Positions 1 to 15,296 of a stretch of DNA of 64,000 nucleotides are shown here, piece by piece. The first letter of the stretch is position 1; the number at the start of each line of letters is the position of its first letter. Source of the stretch: Dicaeum eximium (lineage: Eukaryota; Chordata; Aves; Passeriformes; Dicaeidae); NCBI GenBank assembly GCA_013396995.1, contig VWZP01005665.1, positions 107,267-171,266 on the forward strand, read 5' to 3'. A program made the translations under genes and the position numbers. The notes below the pieces were generated by a model that made no database searches, was not told the origin of the DNA, and saw only the letters and a program-made list of their open reading frames with translations.

Positions 1-2929
1 ATGCAGTAATGGCAGCTGGCTTGGTATAAAATTCGAGCCCCTAATTTGAGCAAAAATGTTCTGAACATTTCAATCATTAATTCAGAAAACTTTTTTTTTT
101 TTTTTTTAATTTTGTAGCTGCTGATGAGAAATGCCAGCTTTGCCAATTTGAAAAGTAACTTCAGTGGGAAAAATGTTAAGTGTTCATCAAAGTTCTTCCC
201 AGTTAGCAGTGCTTCCCTTCCCGTGCTGTTCTGTTTTCTCCTTCCTGCTGGAATTGGCAAACATCTGGCTATTTACAAACCATTTCTCATTAGCCCTTTT
301 GCTTATCAAACTGATCTTGAATGAACTAAATGCAAATGAGAAAGTGGAAGCCCTGGGGAGTTTCTCAGGGAGGCCACGTGAGTTCTGTCATCCAAGTGAA
401 GTCCCACATCTGTGTTTTGTGCTCCTGGAAGGCAGTGTAAGTTTGAAATGCAGTGAGGGGAAAACATTTATCTACTACAAAAGGCTGTGTTTGGACAGAT
501 TTCTGACTTGGAGAGAGCAGGAATTTGGTGATTCACCTTCTGCACAGCCTGGACACAGACACACAGAAACTTGTATAAAGTCTATCTGTGACTCTCAGCT
601 CCTACAATGAGCTTGATATAATCATTGATCAGACATAACATTTTAGGCTGGGCTTTTTTGTGTTTGGGGTGAGTTCTGGGTAGCGTTTAGTACGTAGGAA
701 AGTTATTTGTGGAAAATGTTAAAGCAAAGAATTGAAAGGTTTCTTGAGTGGCTTTTCCTCTAAACTTTGTTAATTCTGTTAATAAATTTAGAAAAGTTTG
801 CACCTGGAAAGGGATTTGCCATACAGAATCCACAATCCTTGCTGTTCCAGGAATACATGAAAGAATCATGGTATTGAGGGCAGAGATTTTTAGGACAAGT
901 GTTCGTAATTGAGAAGGCTGGAAGAATAGAAGAGGGAGGAAGATTTGAGTCAATGGTCTGAGTTAAATCCTCTTTATCCCTGTACTGAACATCAGGTGTA
1001 GAATTCTGCAAGGGACTTGAAAAGCCTCTCATGTGCTTTCAACCACTTTGGGATTTGAAGCTGTGTCCCTGTTTCCCAGATACTGGCCCTGGACACTCAG
1101 TGCCTTTCAGAATTTCACTGGAGTGGCTCTGCTGCCTGCTCTGCCTTTCAGGAAGAATTTGGGAACTCCCTAAAAGATGGAAGTTCCTCAATGACCTCGT
1201 TGCCCTGCACTTGGACTTCTCAGACTCGATGCTTCTCTCTTTGCCTCCTTGATGAAGAGATGAGTGGTTTGATGTCCTGCAGATGCCCCCATGGGGGACT
1301 CCTGCCCATCCCAGAATCTCCATCATGCCTTGGGAATGCCTTTCTCAGCAACCTCAGATCTCTCCTCCTCCTTTTTTCCACAAACCCAGCTAGCTTTACT
1401 TTACCAGTCCTCATTGCTCAGCCTCTGAATGTCCCAGTTACAGAGCAGATACATTTAATTGCAGCAGAGCCATTCCTTGTCATCACTGTTTCAGCATTTT
1501 TGTGTGTGGGGGGTGAGACCCCCGGGGTAATGGAGCCATTTGGGGTTTCTTGGTGCTGTAATCAACCTTGTCCAGGGAGTCTGGCCCTGCTCACGTTGCC
1601 ATGTGGGGACTGGGAAAAGAACAGGTGGCAACAAGTAGGAGGAGGGAGGCAGATGGTTCCCTGTCACCCTGTGTGAAAGGCATTGACGAGTACTCAGGCA
1701 CCAGGGAAAAACAGGAGCGATGCCTGAACACTGTGGAAAGCGTGGCCCTGGACTGTAAACAAATATGCCATGTTATGGGAGAACAATTTCAAATCATCCT
1801 TTCAGATGCACTGTGTCACTTCCACTACTGAAGAGGGGCGCTTTGTGGGGCTCTTGTTCTTTTACACCGCAAAATTAGGGTTTTTCACTATAGCGTGAAT
1901 TGTACAGGAGTGAGATCTTGGAGTGAATGAGTTTGATATGGTGCTGTAGGAAGCATGTCAGGATTATTTGTAATGGATCTATCCATTTCTTTAAACTCAG
2001 TTTTTTCATGAAAAAAGGTCTCTGTCCAAGCATGGGTATCCTGCATGTGATTAATTATTCCCAGCGTGGGAAGCAAGGAGGAGGAATTAGAAATCCGTGT
2101 GTAGTTGTAGAGCTGTGAGGCTTTGGGAGTGTGGAGACGTCTGGGGGTGGCTCCATGGGATGGGTGCAAGTTTTTCAGGGAGGAGGGGCAGGGAATCAGG
2201 GAATTGGGTCCACCTGGAAGGCTGACTTCAATGTTTCCTCACTTTGGAGAGGGGGATGAGCCAGCCAGGAGCGGTGGGTGGAAGGACAGCAGGGCTCTGT
2301 GTGTGTCTGCTGGGCACTAGGTCCTGCAGGGCAGGGAGGAGATGGAGCTTTTTAGCACAGCCCTGGTACTCACGTGGGGTTGGAGCCGTGGGGGTGCTGG
2401 GATGGCAGCTCTGTGTGTGACAGGCAGCACACGGAGTTCCCAGAGCAGCCTGGAATTCATTGCCTGTGTCTGGCTGGCAAGTGGAGCTGAGAATTCCAGC
2501 CTTCAGCTTCCAGACAGGAGGCTTTGGCTTGTTTGGGGTATTTTTGGTAGGTTTCCATAGGAGACTGTGTTAATGGACAGGAGGCAAACCATTTGATCCT
2601 GAAGGACCAAAGCACAGGAATGGTCTGCTCCACCGGGCAGGGGTTGAGTGTGTGTGACCAGGAGACCAAGAGGGATAAAGAAGGAGCTGCCAGCTGGGCT
2701 CCAACACAAAGTAAAAGCCCAGGGAATCTGGAATCAAAGGCAGAAAATTGCCTGGAAGTGTAGGGATGTAGGAAAGACAAAGCTCAGCTGGAGCTGGAAC
2801 CTTTTCAGGAAGGTTATGGAGCAAATCCCCCTGGAGGCTGTGTTATAGGTACATGAGAGGGATGCTGATTTGCCAAAGGCAAACTGTGCCCAGCTGTTCC
2901 TGTGGCCTGAGATGAAATGGTTGGGCCTG

Positions 2930-3410
2930 TGGTTGAGAGGAGAGAAGTAGATTTTGTTTGCTTTGCCTTTAGTCAGACCTTTGGTGCTGTCTCCAAGGGT
3001 GTCCCTGAAGCTAAACTGGGGAAATCCAGACTGGATGGTGGGATGTGTGGAGAGCCATGGAAATTGGGAGCATGTGATGTACTGGATGTGCTGAGTTTGA
3101 TTCATCCTGGACCCCCTGTTACTGCTCAGGCAGTGATGGGGACACAGGGCAGGTGGTGGTGACAGGGAGAAAGCTGCAAGCAAAGGAATTTCTGATCACA
3201 GAAAGCGGTTTCACGGGGAGGGAGCTGCAGTCCAACAGGCTGCCCAGGGAACTCTGGAAATCTCTGCTCTTGGGAGATACTCAAGGCACACCTGGACAAG
3301 GCCCTGAGCAGCCTGGGTGAAGGTGACCCTGCTCAAGCTGGGGTTCAGGTGAGCCCCCAGACCTGTTCTGTGGTCCTGACACACTGTGAGGCAGGGGTGG
3401 GGATGGACCC
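2930..3410 (+). repeat. CR1 LINE fragment, old, sense orientation
   Basis: Around 2970-3045 the sequence resembles the CR1 reverse transcriptase region: a degraded form of the part encoding the 'AFD.VSH' stretch, followed by a piece like 'aagctaaactggggaaatc'. From about 3236 it matches CR1 3' sequence (ggctgcccagggaactctgg, then ctggacaaggccctgagcag). The part between has lost similarity. Many mismatches and missing blocks point to an old insertion. The boundaries are approximate. Confidence 0.55.
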
Positions 3411-6400
3411 TCTTAGTGTTAGTTCTGTGCATGGGATGGCCAAGTCTAACAATTCCATGGGATGTGTTTCCTGCTGATCTCCTTGGGAGAAACACAAGTG
3501 CTGCTGTTGGTGGCAGTCTGACATCACAAACGATGTTTGATTAAAGTCTGACACTACTGAACGATCTCAGTTCCTCCACTGAGTCCCATTCCATGGATCC
3601 TAATTTGGAGGGAGTTTTAAAGACATCATTTATTGCCCTAAATTGGTGCTTTTTTGAAGCAATTGAGTTCTGTCCAGGGCTGCTGCTGCATAAACAACTC
3701 CATTTTGTGTTGATACCTCTCTGCCAGGCTCTGGCTATTAGCTGTGTGCAGTCTTGGAGCACTGAAAGGAGCTGGGTGGGCTGGGGGCTTCTCTGACCCC
3801 CAGAAAGATGGAGAACATCAGGAATCTGATCCAAGTTTCCCAAAGCCAGTGCATTTCAATTAAGATTGTGCTAAAGTCTGTCATTTCTGCATTGCAGATG
3901 GTACTGGACTGTTAGAAGTCACTTCAGGCTGAGCTGGAGATTCCCATTCCTCACATAGAGGCCATTTCAGCTACCCTGACCTGCCTGAAAAGATTCCCAG
4001 CTATAGCTGGATTTTAAAAGCAATGTCAAAAGCCTTATTTCAGTCAGGATAAATGAAATACTCTGTGTTTTCCATAACTAGAGGCTTCATTATGCTGTTT
4101 TAGGAGGCAAATAGAAGTTCTTGTTGACGATTTTTGGTTCCTACTGAAAGAAATGCAAAAGTTGGCACTAACAGGCCAACTGTGATCTGCTTTGAAAAAC
4201 TCAGTTACACATTTGGGTATTTGCCATGTGTAAAAAATCCCATAAATAGTGCCTTGCCATGTTCAAGCCCCCTCAAGACTCCTCTCGTGTCACCTCAGGA
4301 CCTATTTTGGATGATTTCATATATATCAAATGCACTTTCTCAGGCTCTCTCACTCATAGAGGTGATGCTTTAGACTATTTTCTAGTCACATATTGTGAAT
4401 GAAAGCATTCTCAGTCCATGGAATTCTGGGGAGTTCTTGGAGACTACAGATATACTTGAAAAATCTGCAGGGTGTTGTGAATGAAATGCCAGAGCAAGAT
4501 AAAAATATATTGTTCTTATTCAAAGAACAGTAAAGGAGGACTCTGGGTGTTCCTCTGCAGGGTCTCCTGTTTCTTCTCTCAGACAGAAATGTTCTCATCT
4601 TTCTGCCTTGTCCAATTTTGCATGTCTTAGTGAAGGAAAATGGGAAGAGGTCCCTGTGGTTTCCAGGAGTGCCTTTCAGGAGTCTCCAGTGTCCACCAGG
4701 GAAGAAATAGATGAAAATTGAGCAGGGCAGCTGCAAAACCTTGCAGACCAAAATTCACGTTTTCTGCCAAGAGGAAAAAGTACTCAAAGGAATGAACTGT
4801 GAATTTTGGGGAATGGGAGATGATGGTGGACCCGGGGTGGAACTGGGTGTTCAAGCAGCACAAAGCAGCCCATGGTTCTGGGAGAGCAGGTCTGTGCTGA
4901 GGGCATCTGGCTCTGCTGCACTGGAGACCTGGGCAGATGGGGAAGAACCTCTGCTCTGGTGGAGTGGGAAGATCTGAAAGTCGGAGAATGGAAAATCCAT
5001 TGGGATGAGCATCAGCAGAGCCAGGAGTAGCAGGGACCTTCCTCCCTGCTTTTGTCTACTTTATATCCACATATCCCTGAGGCTTTCCACTCCCAGGATT
5101 AAAGTTTGTCCCCAAAAAGCTTTAAAAGCAGCAAATACTAAATTCTGAGCTGCTCATGGTGAACATTTAGGAGCTCCTGGCAGTGCTGGGGCTCCATGGA
5201 GCCGAGAGCATTCCTGAAGTCCCTGCCTTCATCCCAGCCCTGCAGCATCCACCCGGCATCAGATGGATGGTGCAGGAACAGCTTGGAAGGCTCATTTGGA
5301 GAGTTGTGCTTCAGGAACATAAACAGCATCTGAAATCACAAACTGACTTCAAACAGTCACAGCCAAAGCCAAACTCAGAGAATGTTTTGTACCGGTTGTG
5401 TACACTCCAGTGCTAATTTTCTGTAAACACAGCAGTGTGTGCTCCTCTTTAGTGCTGAAAGAGTGGGGGGTTTGGGTTTAATTTTGATTTTAATTTACAT
5501 TACTTAGCTATTATTCCTCAGGGAAAGGCAGCATTTGTGTTTCTCATGGCTGCATGTCTGTTCAAAATGGCCTGGGAGCTGTTTGAATTTAGTCAGTTCC
5601 ATTTCTCTACTCAGTTCCTGTTTAATAAATGATCTTTATTTATTCCCTCTTTATGGGCCCTGCTTATATATAGTCTTATTGAGAAGCAGAACTGATTAAA
5701 CCACCCTAGATCCCAAACTTCTTGAACGTTTAACTTGATGAAATGGGAGCTAAGCAGTTCTCAGTAGCCTATTCATGTTTAAAGCTGGCACGGGCTTTGA
5801 ATAAATTGCTCTAATTTAGATTAAATTAGGAATAGATTAATGTTTGCCAGCATGCTGTGAATCTCAGGGAGGCAGAACAGCATTTATATTGTGCTTATTA
5901 GTTTTCATTTCTTGTTTTATGACTGTATTTACAGTTGGCTTGGCAAAGAAGTGGGAAGCTCCTGATGGAATTCGTATGGGGTTGGGTGCCGTGACTTCAG
6001 TCTGGGCCCACAAATAAAGGGTTGTGGGGATGCTGCTTGTGCAGCTGTGCTTGGAAACACTGACACCTTAAATTTTGGTTTTCACTAAGGGAGTTGATGG
6101 CTAGAAGGAACTGGAAGAAATTCCATGTCATGTTGGAAAAGGAGTGATACATAAGGAATATTCACTGGAGGCAGAGCAAGTGTATGTAGGAGCAAAAAGC
6201 TTCGGTGTTTCATGAGAAATACACAACACACATTAATACAAGTTTCCTGTCCACCACCTATATTATTCCATATTTCTTGTCCCACTGTAGAAGTGCAGTG
6301 AGGCAGGATGTGTATGGAAGGCTCTTGAGTCCATTTTATCTCTTCTGGCTTATCCTGAATTCCTGACAGAGTGTTTTAGTCCTATAAAAGTCTCTTGGCT

Positions 6401-8513
6401 ACAAAAAAGGCTGATGATTAGCAACAAATACACCTCCCTCAACAGCACTGAATCCACCCATTCCAGTTACGTTTATCCTTGTATTTTACATATTCCTGGC
6501 AGCTTGGCTGGGTGATGTCATGTCAGGAGTGCTTTTTCCTGGGAACAAAGCAGTGCCGCTCCGGACACGAGCCCAGCTCCATCTGTGGAGTGATGGCTGA
6601 TGGCTCCTCTGCCTGGCTCTGGCTCCTGCTTAGAGGGGAATATACAAATAATCAGGGGCAAGAGCAGCCACTGCAGTGGATCACGAGGACTGTTGTTTTT
6701 AGTGGCTTTGCTTTTTCCATCCCTGGATGAGTGGAAGGGCAGGATTAGCTGTAGCTCGATATCCGTCATGACTACCAAAGGCATTTCCTCTGCCTTTATT
6801 CCTCATACTGTGAAGATTGACAGAAACACCCTTAATTTGTAATGGATCCCAGGCTCGTGTTGGAAAGGAAAAGATCAGATTTTGTCAGTCTCACACCAGC
6901 AGGGAGAACAAACACATGGGGTTGGTCTTAATTGATTGCTTATATTTCAGAGTTGCTAAATTATACAGGAATAGCAGAGAGAGCTGAATGCCATTTGGAG
7001 AGAAGGGACAGGATTGGTTTTCACTTGGGCTGAGTGGGTCTCATGCTGATGAAGATCTGGAGCTGGGAGAAGCCCCTGGTACTTACTGACAGGATAACCT
7101 GCATGGGCTCATGGGGTTTATTCCCTAAGGAAATGCCATAAATCTAACAAAGAAATGTAGTTCTTAGTAATGTGTGTTGAGTATTGAAACCTGATGTAAA
7201 ATGTCACTGTTCTCACTGGGATAGAACAGCCTGGAGTGGGGGATTCTTGTTTTCCTGGTTGTTTCCCTTCTCCTGTCATCTCTCTTCTCCCTAAAAAGAA
7301 ACTCATAATTGTGGATCCAGAGTCTTTAAAGGACAGATGGATTCTCTGTGGTTTTCCTGGTGACACATCAGCACTGGAGGTGAAGGAAAAAAAAGGGAGA
7401 GAAGTCATGCCTGGATCCAGGTCACAGCTGATTAGGAATAGACATTCCAGCTTGGCCCTTCTTCAGCATCAATTTACATTTACAAACTGCTTTAAAAACT
7501 TGTTTCTTGGGCATTTTAAGTGGTCAGTGACCACAGCAGATCCACATTTAAATGTTGTATCTCTTGCTCTAAACAACATCATGTACTTGTGGGAAAATAA
7601 CCTTCAATTCTTGTGTGCTGGGATGTTCACACCAAATTCCCAAGCCTCTGTGCTGGGAAAAGCAGTTGTATTCTAAAAATACTCACAGGATTCACTTCTT
7701 CTCTTAGAATTAGAAATATGAAGAAGCAAGTGAACAATACAGATTTAAAAATAGAAAGAAAGAAAAGTCTTAATTAAGAGTTTATAAGACTCCCAAATAG
7801 CTTGATACTCCTCTAGTTCTATAAAAATGGATGGGTGTGAGATGGGCAGGAAGGAGCTGTGGCCTTAGCAGAGAAATCCAGTGAAAATTCATAAAATATC
7901 CAGTACCACATCTAATAGTGCTGCTCTGTAGGTGGTTATAGACTAAAAGAGGAAAGGGGGGTTTGAGGGGACCTTCTCTCTCTTAAAAAATATTAATTGT
8001 GTAGCTATAAACCTAAATGGAAGGAAAATAGAGTGTGGTTGATATGTGTAAGAAACAAGTAATTAATTAAGCCATTGATAATTAGTTCAAATAAGTTTTT
8101 TAAAGAGCTTGGAGAAATAAGGACAGTTTTGACAAGCAGCTTGTTCAGCCTCATCTGCTGCAGCTCCAGTTTGGCAGAGTTGGTGCTGCCAAGTTGTTCC
8201 CAGTGTCAGCAGCTCCCAAACAGAAGGAAAAGATGTCCCACTTCTGAGGTGTTTTTTTGGAGAAAAGCAGCCATGTAGGCTGAGCTCCAGCCCTTGTTCC
8301 CCTGCAGGTGTCCCAGACAGGGACAGGGATGTCTTGTCCAGAGGCACTTGGAGGAGCAGGGCAGTCACTTACAGGAGATACTGCAGATTAAAGTCAGGGG
8401 TTATCAGTGATCTGTGTGCCCCAGGATTTGTGTTTGCTGGGTTCCTTTATTTCAGCTCAGGCTGTTACTGAGGTGTTCCTTTGAAAATATGTCCTGAAAT
8501 AGTCGAGGCATGG

Positions 8514-8655
8514 TCATGGAATCCCAGAGTGGTTTGGCCAGAGGGACCTTAGAGCCCATCCACCCCTGCCATGGCAGTGACACCTTCCACTGTCCCAGGC
8601 TGCTCCAAGCCCTGTCCAGCCTGGCCTTGGGCACTGCCAGGGATGTTCTGGTCCT
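8514..8655 (-). repeat. CR1 LINE 3' end, antisense
   Basis: It starts with a form of the reversed CR1 terminus (catggaatcccagagtggtt), then 'agagggaccttagagcccatc', 'ctgccatggcagtgacacctt' without its middle bases, and 'aggctgctccaagccctgtc'. This order is the reverse complement of the CR1 3' end, so the element points to the - strand. It is a typical 5'-truncated copy. Confidence 0.85.
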
Positions 8656-11600
8656 GCACTGCCTGCCTGCAGAATAATTGGGGATTGTTGGGGATTATTG
8701 CAGCATTCCCAGAGCTCCCAGCACCATTGACCCCCTTCCCTTGGGAGTGCTGGCTGAGCATCCCTGGGTTCCACAAGGGAAGGGATCTGCCCAAGGGCAC
8801 CAGAGCAGTTACTGGCAGGGCTCAGGGGAACTTCAGAGCCACCTTGGAGTCCTCAGGTGTGCCAGTGGCTGTGCAGGGCTGAATCCTTTGCACAGGACAG
8901 GGGGGTTTATTTGTCACTGCTCCTCAAGGGCTGTGCACGAATAGAGCTCAGGTATTTGACAATAAAGTCACAGCTCTGCTGCCATTATTGAAGTCAGATT
9001 GCAGAACACTCTTGCAGGCTCTGCTGCTCTCAAGAGATTTGTTTAATTCTTCAGAGGAGTGCAACTGATGAATATTTACAGTAAGAGGAGACGCTGGCCA
9101 GGGTTCTTTGGAGGCACTTCCAGGCAGTTTTCCTGCCTTGGGTTCTGTATGTGGGTTTTGTTTTGGGTTTTTTATTCTTTTTCTTAAGGAGTAATTGTTA
9201 AAAAATATTTAATTCTTTAAATAATTGAATATTCCCTACTGAATTTGAAGGTCAGACCCATCATTTTACAATATGTCTAATGGCTTGAGTTTCTTTCCAA
9301 TGACAAAATGTCTTTCAAAGCAGTTTTAAACTCCCTGGGGACAGGTGAGGTGTGTTTGGCTTATTTCCCTTTTTTTAATAACCTGAGTCTCATGACCAAA
9401 ATCCCTGCAGGGCTTTTTTCCTTTCCATCCTCCCCTGGAGCACTGGGATGTGGTTGGAACCAGGGGGTTCCTGCTGCGTTTCCCTGGAATGCGTCAGTGG
9501 AGCCGTCACGCCTTTTTAAGGGTTGTTTTATGAGACAGGAAAAAATCAAATTGTTTCCTCTACACCAAAGCATTTCATGGTGAAACGGGAATGGGAGGAG
9601 GGCTCGCTATCAGGAGGGGTTTTATGACTTCCTTTGAAACACAGGCTCCCAGTCAGAATGTGTTTATCACTATATTTATATATCCCAGTTTATTGAGCAC
9701 CCAGCAGTGTCCGTTCACAATGCGAAACAGAACCAAATGGATGCCTAAAAATCAGGATCACTGAATGGCAGTTAAACGCTTGCGTGTTCTGGATTTTTGG
9801 GGGAGATTTTTGCAAAGCTGTGCATTGAGTGAAGAGTAAATAACAGCTCTCACTCCCAGTGGTGATGAAAATTAATCTAAGGCAATTAAAAATTAAAAAT
9901 AAGGCGTTTTGCATGCTCCAGGCTAAACGTGTGGGCATAGAGGAATAAATAAGGAAGCATCTCCATTTCATTTATGAGGAAAATGAGAGCTATTGGTGGG
10001 GGAGGCTCTGTTCCTCAGGATGGGGGTTGAATTTGGCTTTTTAAGTGTGTGAGGGACAACATTTATTGCAAATGTTAAGTCAGGTTCTTGTCCTCAGAGG
10101 TCTCCCTTGAGTGAGGTGATGCAGGGAAATGCCTGTGTAGGCTCAGCTCCTGGGCCCGTTTGCTCCATGGTTCCTGCAGGTGTCATTCCCAAAGGGATGC
10201 CCTGGGCAGGGGCTCCGTGTCCAGCTGTGCTTCCCTCAAGGTGTTGGTCCCAACACTTTGGTGTTTGTCCTTCTGACACATTTCCAAAATCACAAATTCC
10301 AAATTCCACACTTTTACAAATTTCCAAAATTGATTAGAGTCCACAAAGTTCTGCAGTTTAAATTAGCTCATGAAGAATAATTAAGTCTACAAAATGCTCA
10401 ATTGGAGGGCATTTTCAATTAAGCAGATGTGGACCTGTGTCTTACAGCAGGGGCGTATGGGTGATAGTGGCTGTCCTTGGAAATCCAGAAGATTCAGGAC
10501 ATTTCTATTCATTCTGTAAAGCAGAAATTACTTTCCACCCTCTTCTTTCCACATCTGTTCAGTCTCTCAGTCAGTTCTAGCTTTGCACAAAAGCATCAAT
10601 CTGTGGAGGGAGTCCCAGAGATTTCTCTAAATGAGTTTTTCCAAGGGAAGAAGTTAATTCCATTATTACAGCTGATCTGGTGAGACCAACTTCAGCACTT
10701 TGGCTGTTTGTCTGAGAGAAATTATTCAGGCCAGGTAATGTGGCTTTGTTTGAGTGTGGTACCACTCAGGGAACAGCTGGCAATAATGAGGTGATCCCTT
10801 CTGTTGGAAATTTATGTTTGAAGCGTTTGAACAAGGAACACAATTGGATACAAGTAAAAACATGGACAAAAAATAGAGAAAGCAAAATGTTGAAGGGTGG
10901 TGTGTAGTGTGAATTTACTGATTTCATAATTGCATGCTTATTATTGCACTGCAGCCAAGGCTGCTGTTATTTTTAAATACAGTGAGCATAACAAAATCAG
11001 TGGGATTTGACTCTGACTCTTTGCAGCATCACAGCTGCTTAATCCAGATCCGAGCTGAATCCTTCCATTGGGACACCATGAACCAAAGTTCAAATTTAGG
11101 AGAACAGTGCATTAGGTCAAAGAAAAAGTTTGAAAGTCTTTATTACCTTTCTGGAGCCATTTAAATAGATTTATGGGAGAAGTACCATTTATTGAGTACA
11201 CGGTTTTATATGAATACCTCAAGTCAAGATTAAACATTTGGTGCCTCTAAGGTATTTTTTTCTTAGGGAATACAGTTAAAATATTAGAGGTGTTGAGATC
11301 TGAATATCCTAGGTAATTTTTTTTTTCCAAAAGGTTTGTTGGTAAAACAGTTTTTTGCCATTTTTAGTTGTAGTAGATCTTTGTTGCTGAAATCACGTTT
11401 CAAATCTGTTTCAAATCTTGAAAATCCACCCTGAAGTCCTTCCAAGGAGGACTTTCTCCATGTATTAATTGGTGCCCTTGTTGTCCCCATGACTGGTTCC
11501 CATTGGGAAGGTCCTTCTCTTGCTGGATCCATCTGCCCCCTTGGAGGGTTCATTGGCACAGTCAGCCTTCCTGACCCGTTCCTGCTCCTTGCCCCCTGTC

Positions 11601-14600
11601 TGCACCTCAGGGAGTCTTGGATCTGGATGTGCCTGGACTGGCCCTGGGCTGGGGGATGCACTCGGGTCCCTGTTGGGTGTTTAGGGTGAGAGCTGCTCCA
11701 GAGTTCCATCACATCCAGCAACACCTGGATCACCCTCTGGTGCCTCTCCTGCTTCCACAATCCCCAGCATTCTGCTCTAATGAGGACTGCAAACACTTGG
11801 GTATGGCCAAAACAGCCGAAGTATGACCTTTAACCAGTTCTTCAGTGTTCTGGGTCTGAATCCCTGCATTTCCACAGCCCTTCAGAGGCAGGTGGTGGCA
11901 GTGCCAGGTGGGTACCCAGGGGATTGGAGTGTCCCCGTGGTTCAGATAAGGCTGGAGCAGATAACATTCCTGTTCCCCTCCCCCTGTGTTGGAGCTGATG
12001 GTATCACTGGAATGTTGTTGCCAAACAGGAGGAAGCCTGGATATGCCAATAACCTGAGAGGGGGGAAGGCAGGAAATGGGAAATCTGACCGGAGGGGCCG
12101 GACGGATTGGAAACTATTTCCAGTGATTTCATAACAACCAGAGCGTTTCAGCGAGTGGTTTTCAGGTGTGGCTGAGTTGTTTGGAAAAGATCTCCTGGGC
12201 CCCCTGGGTGGTAGCCCTGGAGCAGCTCTCTGGCATGCTCCCTCTCTTTGTTATCACAGTTTTCCTGCAAGGTGAAAAGGGGGGGTCACACCAGTGCACC
12301 CACCCCATGGACACCTTTACCTCTTGGCTGTCACCACCCCAGTGCTGGGGCAGTTCAAACCTTGTTAGTGAGGGGCTTGAGGATTAGCAGCTGGAATGTC
12401 CTCTTGCCCTGGATCCCTGGGATTCCTGTGGGGCTGCCTTGGCTAGCACGGTTGGTGTCACACCTGAGCAGCACAAACACAGATTCCTGTGTCTTGGAAT
12501 GCTGTAGGACACGGGGAAAATAATTTCTAGGGCAAAGTTTAAAAATTCTGCTTCTAATGTTGCTGGGAATTGCTGCCTGCCCTGCAGTGGCCAGGATGCA
12601 GGAGTGGAACTCTGCTGCCTGGAGTTGTGTAGAAATTCAGCATCCCTCTGGTTCCAGGTACTCCACAGTAGGAGATAAATTATGGTCACTTGCTGAATGT
12701 GCTTTTAAAAAATAAGATTCATGGGAAGCTGTGTAGGAATAACTACAGAGAACAGTCCAGAGCTGGAGTTACTGTTTAAGAAGTGATGGAGATGTTAGAA
12801 AGAAGAGATTTGGGTTGCTTCTTCCATAGTGCTGAAAGCTGGAAGCGACCAAGCCGTTCCCTGATTGGTGTTAGAGCTAATTTGGGTGTAATTGCTCATT
12901 AACACAGCTCTGACTGGTGAGCTCTGCTCACCCAGCTGGGGATGAAGCCTCTGTAACAGAACTTGAGGCATTTGTAGGAAATACAGGGAAAAAAGGAAGG
13001 AAATCCCTTAATCTTTGGGGTATCTCCCCCAGCTCCTGGCAGTCCCAAAAGTGTTTAAGTGCAGTGTTTGAGGGAGTTCTGGGGCCTGGCCCTGCTCACC
13101 TCACCTGGAGGGTTTCAGGGCCTTGCTGCTCTCTCTGGGTCACAGCTGATTTTTCAGGCATCATTAGGATTTTGTTGTCTGTGACTGTTCTGCTGTAATG
13201 CTGTGGGAAGGAACATTCCTGGCCTGAGCCTTGCACAAGGATAGAACTGGGTGTCTGTTCTCTGGGAAATCCTGGCAGCTCTCCCAGACCCCTCAGCTTT
13301 GTGTGCACATCACTTCAGAAAAGATGGATCTATTTCATTTTATGGGAAGAAAAACACACGAGTGTGTGGGGATGGGGTTTAGATTAAGCAGATGAATTTA
13401 AAAAATATTCCACTTGAACTCAACTGAATGAATTGTAACGAATGAAGTGGGAGCACTGAGGAAGGAGTTTGTCAGCTGCAGTGAGAAGGTCTCCAGTGCA
13501 AGGGAGCTGGTGACAAGGGCTGGGATTTAAACACAAGGAAAGCCTGGTGTGATACTGGATCAGTACTGGACTGTCATTCAGGAGCAGGGACATGGCTTGG
13601 GAAGATCCCCTGGCCCCACTCAGGGCTCTCCTGAGTGATCTGCAACTGCAAGGGAGTCCCTGGGGGAATGGGGCCCTGGCTGAGGCCAGAAGAGCTAAAA
13701 GTGGTGCATTCCTGCAAGAAATCCAATTATGGGACATAAAAAAGGGGGGTTAGATAAAAATAGATTTTGCAATGAATGTGAAATTAATGCTGTCGTGTAT
13801 TGATCAGGAGGGGCTGCTGGAGAGCACTTAATTGGGATCTTTAGCTATTAGAGTGTGGAAGGGATAATTAAGGAGATACTCTGGAGTATGTGTGTCTGTG
13901 ATCTGTATTTGGAATACCAAAATGTTCCTGGCTCTGGGAATCTGTCCCAGTTCTGTGTTACATTGTACAAACCTGATAAAAACCCATGGCTGGTTCTTAG
14001 GTTTCTGTCAGGACCTGCCCAAGAAACAGAACAGGAAAAAGGAGAGTTCTACCAGTTGAGGACCTCCCAAGCTGGTGGTTGGATTGACATGGGGCTTTGA
14101 CAATTTAAAATCAGGTTGTTGCTGATGGAAGACTCCTCAGTGTTTTTCCCTGAAGGTTTGGTCATTCAGACAACATTTTCTCCTTTAGTCAGGATTTTTG
14201 GGAGGTTTTCTCATTGTGTATCAGAGCACAAATCCACATATTCTGGTGGAAATGCTGCAGCTCAACAACAGCTCTTCTAGTCCTGAATTTCTTTCTGGGG
14301 AAAAGCACGGCAATTTTAGTTAGTTTTCATAATTAATGAAAAAATAAATGTATTTGGCAGCGTGGATTCCCATGTGGAAAATGTCATCAGGTGGCTTAAG
14401 CTAGGTAAATAGTTAAGAATCCAGAAAAATTCCATGTTCCCTGAGCTTTGGGGGTTTGTGACTAATAGTGCTGCTTGGAATACTCAGTGGTAATTGGGGT
14501 CCAGCTGCTCAGAATCTCACTGTTACATTTACTGGCTGGACTGCTTTAATAGGATTTGGAGAGAGAGTGGCTCTTCCTATAGTTCAGCTTGTGCTGTTAA

Positions 14601-15296
14601 ATCACCAACCTTTTAATGCAATAATCTCTGGATTTATCCTGCCTTGGAGTAGCAACATAGGAAGACATGACTGAGGCTAAAATTTTGGAGAGTGTGGGTA
14701 TAATCCAGAGCAACAGTTATTTATGCTTGTTAAAGTCACTGTAAAATGGTGAAATGGGTATTGTAGGACAGAGGAAGAGCCCTGGTGGCAGGAAAACAGT
14801 GGGAAAAGGGCTGTAATTCCAGTGCCATGGGCAGTAGCAGAACCCAACCAGGTCAGGAAGCAGCTTCATTCAAGTGAAATGGCTGCAGGGTTTGACTGGA
14901 CGAGTTTGCACTGAAAGGAATTCTGTGTATTCATTTGTCATTTTGTTATGATTGAGAATCATTTAAATGAATTGTGCATGTTAATGAGCTACAGTAGGAA
15001 ATGGTGTGCATTTGAGTAATTAGCAGAGGTTGGGCTTTAACTGTCACACATGTGGCATTACACGTGGTCCCAACGCAGTGACACTGTGGTTTGCTGCTGC
15101 TATCCTCTCCTGAGGTCTATTTTATCCAGTTCCACCCTTCCCTCCCCTGCCACTTCCATTACAGTGGAGATTTGGTCTGCTTGCCTGACAGTGCCGTGTC
15201 CTGTACTCCCCATTAGTGGTCAGTAGTTACCTCTGCCTGCATGTCAGCCTTCAGTTTAATGGCCTTTTTTGTGTGTTCATTTTCTTCTGTTTCCCA

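Noticed and set aside
11284..11826. 170-residue - strand ORF and overlapping + strand ORFs
   Set aside because: No family resemblance; in-intron C/T-rich DNA depleted of stops by composition.
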